Assembly: GCA_937951455.1 (NCBI GenBank)
Contig: CALFBU010000255.1
Coordinates: 1 to 6,709 of the forward strand
Origin: an uncultured Rhizobiaceae group bacterium
GTDB taxonomy: Bacteria > Pseudomonadota > Alphaproteobacteria > Rhizobiales > Rhizobiaceae
Length of the DNA: 6,709 nucleotides
Reading direction: 5' to 3'
A model generated the notes under the pieces. The model saw only the letters and a program-made list of their open reading frames with translations, was not told where the DNA came from and made no database searches. Positions 1 through 5,436 of this stretch are shown here, one piece after another. The position numbers and the translations under genes were made by a program. Within the stretch, counting starts at the first letter, position 1. Each line of letters opens with the position of its first letter.

Positions 1-310
1 AAAAGAACTCATGCGGCCAGATCTCAATAATAAAGAAATAGAAACGACGGTTTGCCATATCAAGCAATACGGCCTGATCGGGCAAGCCCTCACCTCTATC
101 CCAGCGAATCCATGGCGTGATGTAATAAATCCCAAGTGTAATCAGCATGATGATCCACTTGAAATTGCGAAATTTACCAGAAGCGCGCCTAGGGTGTATT
201 TTTTTGCGCGCCTCATAAAGAGAACGGTTCTCCTTTTTGTTTACAGCTTCTGCATCGAAGGTTTCGATGTCAAAAGCTGTATTCGTGTCTGGGTTTGACA
301 ATTGGTTCAC
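1..310 (-). CDS. ccoG: CcoG (FixG/RdxA) cytochrome oxidase accessory protein, N-terminal part
   Basis: CcoG is a membrane-bound polyferredoxin-like protein of the cbb3 oxidase assembly locus; the family is linked to copper handling during oxidase maturation. Only the first 103 codons are inside the window; the gene runs off the left edge, so the ferredoxin cysteine motifs cannot be checked. What is visible matches the family: a soluble acidic N-terminus, then LYEARKKIHPR (residues 31-41), a basic stretch, a first membrane segment around residues 52-66 (WIIMLITLGIYYITP), then WIRWDRG (67-73), DQAVLLD (78-84) and RRFYFFIIEIWPHEF (88-102). I chose the GTG start because it lies 5 bases after the ccoP stop and has GGTGAG about 10 bases upstream, inside the end of ccoP. 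A TTG three codons further in is the alternative. The spacing suggests translation coupled to ccoP as the fifth gene of the operon. Confidence 0.93.
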   Translation of the reverse strand, partial: MNQLSNPDTNTAFDIETFDAEAVNKKENRSLYEARKKIHPRRASGKFRNFKWIIMLITLGIYYITPWIRWDRGEGLPDQAVLLDMANRRFYFFIIEIWPHEFF

Positions 311-315
311 GAGAC

Positions 316-1185
316 TTACTCACCGCCACCTTTACTGTGAACATAAATAGCAAGCTGCTTTATAGTCTCATCAGACAATCGTTGCTGCCATGGCGGCATC
401 ACGCCATGTTTGGGTTGAATAATCTGCGCTTCAATCAATTCTTTGGTATTGCCATATAGTGAGACTGCATCAGACAGATTTGGCGCGCCGATTTCACGAT
501 TGCCCGCCGCATTTTCGCCGTGGCACGCTGCACAGTTGTCTGCAAACAACTCTTGCCCGACTGCTGCTAATTCAGCGTCATGCTCTTGCCTGGATACAGA
601 CAATACATATTGCGTTACCGCTCTGATTTCATCACGTTCCAAAATCTCGTCTGCGCCGAAGGCAGGCATTTGACTGTCACGTGCATCATCATCTTCATCG
701 TTACGTACACCGTGTTTAATGGTGGTATAAATCGTATCCAGATCACCACCCCATAACCAATCATCATCATTCAGGTTTGGAAAACCGGAAGCGCCTTGTC
801 CGCCAGATCCATGACATTGCGAACAATAAACCTTATAGGCTGAAGCACCCCCTGCTACCGCAAAGCGAAATAGATTTTCATCACTGCGAATACCAGACAA
901 GTCGGTTTGACGTATTTTACCAATAATATCGCGTCGCGCGAGGCTTGCCTCTTCTTGGTCGCGCTTCAGTTCCAGGCGATTGGTTTGCCCAGAAATGCCC
1001 ATGGTTGAGCTTTCCATCAACGGTATAGCCGGATAGTAAATCACATACCCTATGGCAAACACGATGGTGGCATAAAATGTCCATAACCACCATCTTGGCA
1101 TCGGATTATCCAGTTCCTTGATGCCGTCCCATTCGTGGCCAGTTGTATTAACGCCTGTGGTTTCATCAATTTCACGATCAGACAT
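316..1185 (-). CDS. ccoP: CcoP, di-haem cytochrome c subunit of cbb3 oxidase
   Basis: CcoP (FixP) is the membrane-anchored di-haem subunit that passes electrons from cytochrome c or the bc1 complex towards CcoO and CcoN. The 289-residue product has a cytoplasmic N-terminus, one membrane anchor (about residues 32-54) and a periplasmic part with two c-type haem sites: CSQCH (121-125) and CAACH (218-222). The probable axial methionines are M173 in SQMPAF and M263 in HGVMPPW. The length is normal for the family. An in-frame ATG lies three codons upstream (position 1194), but it directly abuts the GAGG ribosome site. The ATG at 1185 has that GAGG at a 9-base distance and gives the family-like N-terminus MSDREIDE. 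The start overlaps the ccoQ stop by 8 bases, indicating translational coupling. The acidic run between the haem domains (NDEDDDARD, 162-170) resembles what is common in alphaproteobacterial CcoP. No missing key residue is seen. Confidence 0.97.
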   Translation of the reverse strand: MSDREIDETTGVNTTGHEWDGIKELDNPMPRWWLWTFYATIVFAIGYVIYYPAIPLMESSTMGISGQTNRLELKRDQEEASLARRDIIGKIRQTDLSGIRSDENLFRFAVAGGASAYKVYCSQCHGSGGQGASGFPNLNDDDWLWGGDLDTIYTTIKHGVRNDEDDDARDSQMPAFGADEILERDEIRAVTQYVLSVSRQEHDAELAAVGQELFADNCAACHGENAAGNREIGAPNLSDAVSLYGNTKELIEAQIIQPKHGVMPPWQQRLSDETIKQLAIYVHSKGGGE

Positions 1186-1339
1186 CTTGGTCATCCTCTT
1201 TAAACGGAATTTTGGCGACATCCTCAGCTATCTTTTTGGAGCCTGGACGAAAGGTGAAGAAAATAGCGCCGACAAACATTGCGAAGAGGTATAAAAGCCC
1301 CCAGCTGTCAGCGATTTCTCTAAAGGTTGAATAATCCAT
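1178..1339 (-). CDS. ccoQ: CcoQ, small membrane subunit of cbb3 oxidase
   Basis: CcoQ (FixQ) is a small single-helix subunit of the cbb3 complex. It is thought to stabilise association of CcoP with the core and, in Rhodobacter, to take part in oxygen signalling. The 53-residue product begins MDYSTFREIAD, has one hydrophobic helix (about residues 13-30, WGLLYLFAMFVGAIFFTF), then the family-typical RPGSKK and an acidic tail ending EDDQDV. It is too short to be found by length alone; its position between ccoO and ccoP and its sequence pattern identify it. The start lies 11 bases after the ccoO TAG. GGGAG, overlapping that stop codon, forms the ribosome binding site about 8 bases upstream. The 3' end overlaps the ccoP start in another frame (ATGTCTGA). 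Confidence 0.92.
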   Translation of the reverse strand: MDYSTFREIADSWGLLYLFAMFVGAIFFTFRPGSKKIAEDVAKIPFKEDDQDV

Positions 1340-1350
1340 TCTAACGCTCC

Positions 1351-2082
1351 CTATCTGAGATTTTCATTTTGTTTGTAGGCATCAAGATCAACAAGCGTGC
1401 CCAGCATTTGCAGATAAGCAACCAACGCATCCATTTCGCTGACAACATCAGGATTGCCGTCAAAATCGCGTATGCTTATTTTTTGATATCGCTCTTCAAG
1501 ACCATCGGTGTCGGCGTCCGGGTTTGCCTGTGCTCTCAAGTCTGCCAGCGCATTTTCAATCATCTCATCAGAGTATGGCACGCCAACAGCGCTGTTGGCT
1601 TTTAGGTGACCTGCAATGTTCTTTGCATCCAACTCAGTATTCGCAAGAAACTCATATTTGGGCATAATTGATTCAGGCACCACGCTTTGTGGGTTTATCA
1701 GATGCTGTGTGTGCCATTCGTCTGAATAGCGCCCGCCTACTCTTGCCAAGTCAGGTCCAGTTCTTTTTGAACCCCACTGGAACGGATGGTCATACATGCT
1801 CTCGGCAGCCAATGAATAATGGCCATAACGCTCCACTTCATCGCGAAAAGGACGGATCATCTGTGAGTGACACAAATAACATCCTTCACGGATGTAAATA
1901 TCCCTGCCCGCAAGTTCCAGTGGCGTATAGGGGCGCATGCCCTCCACCTTTTCGATGGTATTTTTGATGTAAAACAAGGGAGCAATTTCCACGATGCCGC
2001 CGACCATGACTGCAAGCAGAGAAAAGACAAACATCAAGGATAAATTGCGTTCAAGTTTTGCGTGTTGTTTTAAAAATGACAT
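1351..2082 (-). CDS. ccoO: CcoO, mono-haem cytochrome c subunit of cbb3 oxidase
   Basis: CcoO (FixO) is the membrane-anchored mono-haem c subunit that hands electrons to the CcoN active site. The 243-residue product starts [13 protein letters not shown], has a single N-terminal anchor helix (about residues 14-38, containing the conserved [10 protein letters not shown]), and then a periplasmic domain beginning [19 protein letters not shown]. The haem c site is CYLCH (68-72), followed by the family hallmark [15 protein letters not shown]. The likely axial methionine is M140 in [10 protein letters not shown]. The [19 protein letters not shown] segment (103-121) is also typical. The frame is open 16 codons further upstream, but those lie inside the ccoN end and have no ribosome site. 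The ATG at 2082 has AAGGA seven bases before it, overlapping the ccoN TAA. The intergenic gap to ccoN is 10 bases. Confidence 0.97.
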   Translation of the reverse strand: MSFLKQHAKLERNLSLMFVFSLLAVMVGGIVEIAPLFYIKNTIEKVEGMRPYTPLELAGRDIYIREGCYLCHSQMIRPFRDEVERYGHYSLAAESMYDHPFQWGSKRTGPDLARVGGRYSDEWHTQHLINPQSVVPESIMPKYEFLANTELDAKNIAGHLKANSAVGVPYSDEMIENALADLRAQANPDADTDGLEERYQKISIRDFDGNPDVVSEMDALVAYLQMLGTLVDLDAYKQNENLR

Positions 2083-2092
2083 TTCTTGATCC

Positions 2093-3718
2093 TTATTCTG
2101 CTGGCACGGTTGAAGGTGCCTGCTTGCCACCCATTGGGACTTCTTCTCTCACATCACCGCGAATTGTGCGCCAAATGTTGTAGGCCATGACCAATGCGCC
2201 TGCGAGATAAAGACCCCCGCCTGCAGTTCTCATGACGTATTCGGGGTGAATGGCTGAGACTGTTTCGATGAAAGAGTTTACAAGGAAACCTTGATCATCA
2301 TACTCGCGCCACATAAGGCCTTGTGTGATACCCGCTACCCACATAACAGAGGCGTAGACAACGATACCCAGTGTGGCCAACCAGATGTGCCAGTTTACAA
2401 GGCGCAGTGAATAAAGTTGGCTGCGCCCCCATAATTTCGGCACAAGGTAGTAAAGCGCGCCAAAAGTCACCATACCATTCCAGCCAAGCGCGCCAGAATG
2501 CACATGACCAATGGTCCAGTCTGTATAGTGTGAGAGAGAATTTACAGACTTGATAGACATCATAGGGCCTTCAAATGTGGACATTCCGTAGAATGCAAGA
2601 GAGAGAACCATCATGCGAAGGATTGGGTCGGTGCGAAGCTTGTCCCACGCGCCCTGAAGTGTCATCAGACCATTGATCATGCCACCCCAAGAAGGCATCC
2701 AGAGCATGATGGAGAAAACCATACCCAGAGTTTGCGCCCAATCAGGAAGAGCTGTGTAATGAAGATGGTGAGGGCCTGCCCAGATATACAGGAAGATCAA
2801 AGCCCAAAAGTGAATAATCGATAGACGATACGAAAATACTGGACGGTTAGCCTGCTTTGGCACGAAGTAATACATCATGCCCAAGAAGCCAGCAGTCAAA
2901 AAGAAACCCACTGCATTATGGCCGTACCACCACTGCGTTAAGGCATCTTGTACGCCAGAAAAAGCAGAGTAACTTTTAACACCCAGAAATGAGACAGGCA
3001 CTGCTGCGTTATTGACCAGATGCAACATGGCAACGGTAACGATGAATGAAAGATAGAACCAATTTGCTACATAAATATGCGGTTCTTTGCGCTTGATAAT
3101 CGTTCCCATGAAGACGATGAGATAGGCAACCCAAACAATGGTAAGCCAAATATCAACATACCACTCAGGCTCGGCGTATTCTTTGGATTGAGTGATACCA
3201 AGAAGATAGCCTGTTGCTGCCATAACAATGAAAAGCTGGTATCCCCAAAAGACAAACCAAGATAAGTTTCCACCAAAAAGCCTTGCGCGACATGTACGCT
3301 GAACCACATAAAAACTGGTTGCGATCAGGGCATTGCCACCAAAGGCGAAAATCACCGCAGAGGTATGAATTGGACGAAGCCTGCCAAAGTTGAAGTAAGG
3401 CTGAAGATTGAGCTCAGGCCATGCAAGCTGTGCTGCAATCGCAACGCCTACAAGGAAACCTACTATGCCCCAGAAAACAGTGGCAATTACACCGTAGCGA
3501 ATGACATCATCCATATAACCTGAGGTGTTTCTTTCAGGGAGAGGCTTTCCAGGCGCTGCAAATTCAACGCGTCTTAAAAGAACAATGGTACTACCTGCCA
3601 ATATAAGACAGAGAATTGTTATATGGGTTTGAAAAAGATGGTCTTGAGAAAAGGCTGCTGCAAACATTGCAGCCAATGCCGCAAGTCCAACTAGAATGGC
3701 TTCTGGATGATTTCGCAC
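2093..3718 (-). CDS. ccoN: CcoN, catalytic haem-copper subunit of cbb3-type cytochrome c oxidase
   Basis: CcoN (FixN) is the integral membrane core that reduces oxygen to water at a haem b3-CuB centre with high oxygen affinity, coupled to proton translocation (EC 7.1.1.9 type activity). The 541-residue product is strongly hydrophobic with about a dozen membrane helices. Expected ligands are present: H118 (RPIHTSA) and H407 for low-spin haem b, H405 ([12 protein letters not shown]) for haem b3, and H267 (YGHN) with H317/H318 (GPHHLHYT) for CuB. Y311, six residues before the HH pair, matches the cross-linked tyrosine of C-type oxidases, and E383 in STFEGPM matches the conserved glutamate. The frame is open to a TTG ten codons upstream, but the GTG at 3718 has AAGGGG six bases before it and gives the expected N-terminus. 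It heads the ccoNOQPG operon. An FNR-type box about 90 bases upstream suggests induction under low oxygen. Confidence 0.97.
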   Translation of the reverse strand: MRNHPEAILVGLAALAAMFAAAFSQDHLFQTHITILCLILAGSTIVLLRRVEFAAPGKPLPERNTSGYMDDVIRYGVIATVFWGIVGFLVGVAIAAQLAWPELNLQPYFNFGRLRPIHTSAVIFAFGGNALIATSFYVVQRTCRARLFGGNLSWFVFWGYQLFIVMAATGYLLGITQSKEYAEPEWYVDIWLTIVWVAYLIVFMGTIIKRKEPHIYVANWFYLSFIVTVAMLHLVNNAAVPVSFLGVKSYSAFSGVQDALTQWWYGHNAVGFFLTAGFLGMMYYFVPKQANRPVFSYRLSIIHFWALIFLYIWAGPHHLHYTALPDWAQTLGMVFSIMLWMPSWGGMINGLMTLQGAWDKLRTDPILRMMVLSLAFYGMSTFEGPMMSIKSVNSLSHYTDWTIGHVHSGALGWNGMVTFGALYYLVPKLWGRSQLYSLRLVNWHIWLATLGIVVYASVMWVAGITQGLMWREYDDQGFLVNSFIETVSAIHPEYVMRTAGGGLYLAGALVMAYNIWRTIRGDVREEVPMGGKQAPSTVPAE

Positions 3719-3724
3719 GAATGT

Positions 3725-3730
3725 CCCCTT
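3725..3730 (-). promoter_or_regulatory. Ribosome binding site deciding the ccoN GTG start
   Basis: On the minus strand AAGGGG stands six bases before GTG at 3718. This strong Shine-Dalgarno match favours GTG as the ccoN start over the TTG ten codons further upstream, which has no comparable site. Confidence 0.75.
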
Positions 3731-3750
3731 TTTATTTAGGCGTAACAAAT

Positions 3751-3766
3751 GTCACAACCGCGTGAC
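3751..3766. repeat. Short inverted repeat GTCAC-N6-GTGAC in the ccoN leader region
   Basis: Two perfect 5-base arms, GTCAC and GTGAC, flank a 6-base spacer. The arrangement resembles the dimensions of operators bound by dimeric helix-turn-helix proteins, but the arms match neither the FNR half site (TTGAT) nor the CRP site read in the normal direction. If ccoN transcription starts near 3770, as a class II FNR promoter would predict, this element lies in the first 20 bases of the transcript, where it could be an operator or a small hairpin. Such short arms also occur by chance, so no function is assigned. Confidence 0.35.
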
Positions 3767-3804
3767 TTCATGCTTCAAGATTTCATAATGGACGCACAAG
3801 TTCT

Positions 3805-3818
3805 TTGATCTAGGTCAA
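3805..3818. promoter_or_regulatory. FNR/FixK-type anaerobox between ccoN and the hemerythrin-like gene
   Basis: The 14-mer TTGATCTAGGTCAA has the form TTGAT-N4-GTCAA, one base away from the perfect FNR palindrome TTGAT-N4-ATCAA and of the kind found upstream of fixN/ccoN operons in alphaproteobacteria. Its centre is 67.5 bases before the hemerythrin-like GTG on the plus strand and about 93 bases before the ccoN GTG on the minus strand. A -41.5 placement would put ccoN transcription near 3770 and hemerythrin-like gene transcription near 3853. The FNR-type regulator encoded at 4359-5099 carries the E-SR recognition residues for TTGAT half sites and is the obvious candidate to bind here. Confidence 0.88.
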
Positions 3819-3840
3819 AGAATTTCTCTGAAAATAAACT

Positions 3841-3846
3841 TACAAA
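3841..3846 (+). promoter_or_regulatory. Possible -10 element of an FNR-dependent promoter for the hemerythrin-like gene
   Basis: TACAAA matches TATAAT at four of six bases. Its centre is 32 bases from the centre of the anaerobox, exactly the geometry of a class II FNR-activated promoter (box at -41.5). Transcription would then begin near 3853, leaving a leader of about 26 bases that still contains the ribosome site at 3867. I found no equally well placed hexamer on the minus-strand side for ccoN; TGAAAT (3785-3780) and TATGAA (3787-3782) are the nearest candidates, 3-5 bases off the ideal spacing. Confidence 0.45.
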
Positions 3847-3866
3847 TGTTCCTAGAAATTATAATT

Positions 3867-3870
3867 GGAG
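3867..3870 (+). promoter_or_regulatory. Ribosome binding site deciding the hemerythrin-like gene start
   Basis: GGAG lies 8 bases before GTG at 3879. The in-frame ATG at 3846 has no purine-rich site and overlaps the proposed -10 element, so it would not be on the predicted transcript. This makes GTG 3879 the preferred start. Confidence 0.65.
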
Positions 3871-3878
3871 TGAATATT

Positions 3879-4349
3879 GTGAGCGATGTAGCCTTGGATT
3901 TTACAAAAAACATTTCTATCGATGAAAAACTTTTGGAGCATCATCAACTGCTTTTAAAACTCTGTAGCAGTTTGGAGAAAATTGCTGACAGCTTACCCAA
4001 CATCCCCAACGTGCAGGAATGTTTGGTTATATGTCGTGATATATTCCCTATTGTAAAAAACGCTCATAATTTTGAAGAAAAAATTCTGTTTCCTATTCTG
4101 CATAAAGCCAAGGAAGATAAGGAAACATTGGATAAAAACCTGGAGCGCTTGTGTTATGAACATTGGGAAGATGAAAGCTTTGCAGAAGAAATATCTGATG
4201 CTTTCAGAGCTTATATTAATCAACCTATAAAAGCCGAGGCTGATAAACTCGCTTATATGCTTAGAGGTTTTTTTGAAGGCATCAGGCGGCATATTGCTTT
4301 TGAAGTAGAGTACATACTGCCATTGTTGAAAAAGAGTAACCCAAGCTGA
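3879..4349 (+). CDS. Hemerythrin HHE cation-binding domain protein
   Basis: The 156-residue all-helical protein has no signal peptide or membrane segment, so it is probably cytoplasmic. It shows the spaced metal-ligand pattern of a hemerythrin-like four-helix bundle: H21/H22 in helix one (LLEHHQLLLKL), HNFEE (H63, E67) followed by KILFPIL in helix two, EHWEDE (H95, possibly E99) in helix three, and RRHIAFEVEYILPLL (H138, E142) in helix four. Such domains usually hold a non-haem di-iron site. Known members bind oxygen, sense oxygen or nitric oxide, or help in iron or nitrosative-stress repair; which applies here cannot be read from sequence. The single domain fills the whole protein, with no fused signalling domain. 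It is divergent from ccoN, shares the anaerobox region, and is convergent with the fnr gene, pointing to a role under low oxygen. The fold is well supported; the role is inference. Confidence 0.85.
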   Translation: MSDVALDFTKNISIDEKLLEHHQLLLKLCSSLEKIADSLPNIPNVQECLVICRDIFPIVKNAHNFEEKILFPILHKAKEDKETLDKNLERLCYEHWEDESFAEEISDAFRAYINQPIKAEADKLAYMLRGFFEGIRRHIAFEVEYILPLLKKSNPS

Positions 4350-4358
4350 TAGCGTTGC

Positions 4359-5099
4359 TTAATTTCCAGATTCCGCAATTGTTTTAAGCCTCTCCAGATT
4401 TACAATCTTGATTGCCCGTTTCGCTCCAATTTCTAAAACGCCTTTTTTGCGCAAGTTTGTAAGCTGTCTGCTAACCGTTTCAATCGTCAAGCCAAGATAA
4501 TCAGCAATATCGCCTCGTTTCAAAGGCAATTCAATTGCCAAATCACCTTCTTGATGGCTCCGCTCCGGATCAATATGTGACACTATAAGAACCAAAAAAC
4601 TGGCAAGCTTTTCAATAGCCGTTTTACGCCCAAGCGTAAGCATCCAGTCACGTGCTTCATCCAGTTCATTTAAATGTTGCTCATGAAGTCGCCTCTCCAT
4701 CTCTGGTGATTCTTCAATAAATTTTTCAAGAACTTTCTTGGGGAAAGAACAAAGCCTCACATTGGTAGCAGCTTCGGCAATGACATTATTTTGTGTTGAG
4801 AAGGGTCTGCCCAAAAAGTCTGGTGCAAACTGAAGCCCAACAATTTGCTGCCTGCCGTCTGGCAGTAGTTTGGTAAGTTTTACGACGCCGCTTAAGATGT
4901 TTGAATAATGCTCTTGATCTTGATCCGATGAATGTAGCCTATTGTTATGTTCATGAACAGATTTGGTCGTATTCTTACTCAATTCTGTAAGCTGGGATGG
5001 AGATAACGCGCCACAAACCCCCTTATGCCGCGCCTCACACGCTTGGCAAATAATTGGGATGTCTGAATTATGAATGTCGCGCCTTTGGCCGTTAGTCAT
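4359..5099 (-). CDS. fnrL: FNR-type (FnrN/FnrL) oxygen-sensing Crp-family transcription regulator
   Basis: The 246-residue product is a Crp/Fnr regulator expected to bind an oxygen-labile 4Fe-4S cluster and, in its absence of oxygen, DNA sites of the TTGAT-N4-ATCAA type. Three N-terminal cysteines form C-X2-C-X7-C (C18, C21, C29) in CQACEARHKGVCGALSP, with a fourth at C117 (VRLCSFP), as in cluster-carrying FnrN/FnrL proteins and unlike FixK, which lacks the cluster. The cyclic-nucleotide-like sensor core contains SGVVKLTKLLPDGRQQIVGLQFAPDFLGRPF (70-100). The dimer helix includes LGRKTAIEKLASFL (156-169), and the winged helix contains LKRGDIADYLGLTIETVSRQL (193-213), with the recognition residues E207, S210 and R211. 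The ATG at 5099 has a weak AGGT site nine bases upstream. A perfect TATAAT lies 21 bases before it. The likely target is the anaerobox at 3805. The symbol is chosen by family; fnr or fnrN would serve equally. Confidence 0.93.
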   Translation of the reverse strand: MTNGQRRDIHNSDIPIICQACEARHKGVCGALSPSQLTELSKNTTKSVHEHNNRLHSSDQDQEHYSNILSGVVKLTKLLPDGRQQIVGLQFAPDFLGRPFSTQNNVIAEAATNVRLCSFPKKVLEKFIEESPEMERRLHEQHLNELDEARDWMLTLGRKTAIEKLASFLVLIVSHIDPERSHQEGDLAIELPLKRGDIADYLGLTIETVSRQLTNLRKKGVLEIGAKRAIKIVNLERLKTIAESGN

Positions 5100-5120
5100 G
5101 AACTATTACCTATTACCGTT

Positions 5121-5126
5121 ATTATA
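5121..5126 (-). promoter_or_regulatory. Possible -10 element for the fnr gene
   Basis: On the minus strand the sequence is a perfect TATAAT, 21 bases before the fnr ATG, which would give a very short leader starting near 5114. No good -35 hexamer is present at 16-18 bases; the best at that distance are CTTCAA and ACTTCA. In AT-rich DNA a perfect -10 may be fortuitous, hence moderate confidence. Confidence 0.4.
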
Positions 5127-5424
5127 AAGTCAGTTTAACAGCTTGAAGTGTCTTAAAAGTTGCTCTGCATTTCATTTGAATTCGATGAAATTAAAAAAGT
5201 CTATGGTATTTTTCATCAGCTTCAAAATTCAATATTTTTATCAATATACCTCTTATCTTAGCATAGTAACAATCACTGAAACAGGTTGTCGCATAGCTAA
5301 TTTAAATTTTAGTAGACATCGCTTCGCTTATGTTTCAGACTTTGAATATAGGCTTTCTGCATAATCAATATTTCGAAAACGTCAGCGAGCCGTAAGACTA
5401 TCAATTCGTACAATCAAAATTTTT

Positions 5425-5430
5425 AGGGAG
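5425..5430 (+). promoter_or_regulatory. Ribosome binding site of the solute-binding protein gene
   Basis: AGGGAG stands six bases before ATG 5437. It supports this start rather than the second in-frame ATG at codon 8, which would shorten the basic n-region of the signal peptide and lacks its own site. Confidence 0.75.
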
Positions 5431-5436
5431 AAGTTG

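Larger units (their letters stand above)
5100..5436. other. AT-rich intergenic region between divergent fnr and solute-binding protein genes
   Basis: These 337 bases hold no convincing gene. A 73-codon open frame exists on the plus strand (5143-5364), but it begins with TTG, lacks a ribosome site and encodes a low-complexity, unrecognisable product. The part next to fnr contains the minus-strand TATAAT described separately. A 7-base inverted repeat (GATGAAA at 5184-5190, TTTCATC at 5211-5217) with a 20-base loop is visible but is too short to assign in AT-rich DNA. A CATAAT hexamer at 5360-5365 could be a -10 for the plus-strand gene, but no matching -35 is found at 15-18 bases. No RNA gene, terminator or riboswitch was recognised. 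Confidence 0.6.

Noticed and set aside
11..298. Plus-strand open frame opposite the ccoG start
   Set aside because: The minus strand reads as a clear CcoG N-terminus through the same bases; the plus-strand product has no recognisable feature or ribosome site.
3067..3309. Minus-strand 80-codon open frame inside ccoN in another frame
   Set aside because: It lies wholly within the well-supported ccoN coding sequence and shows no independent start signal or family resemblance.
4340..4365. AAGC...GCTT pairing between the convergent genes as a bidirectional terminator
   Set aside because: The stem is only four base pairs with a ten-base loop and no flanking T run of useful length, so it should not act as an intrinsic terminator.
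5143..5156. TTGAAGTGTCTTAA as a possible FNR box upstream of fnr
   Set aside because: Only the TTGA half is right; the fifth base is not T and the second half reads CTTAA instead of ATCAA. It overlaps the -35 area, so weak repression is imaginable, but the match is too poor to call.
5143..5364. A 73-codon plus-strand open frame in the spacer upstream of the solute-binding protein gene
   Set aside because: It starts with TTG, has no ribosome binding site, and its lysine-, serine- and phenylalanine-rich product resembles translated AT-rich noncoding DNA.
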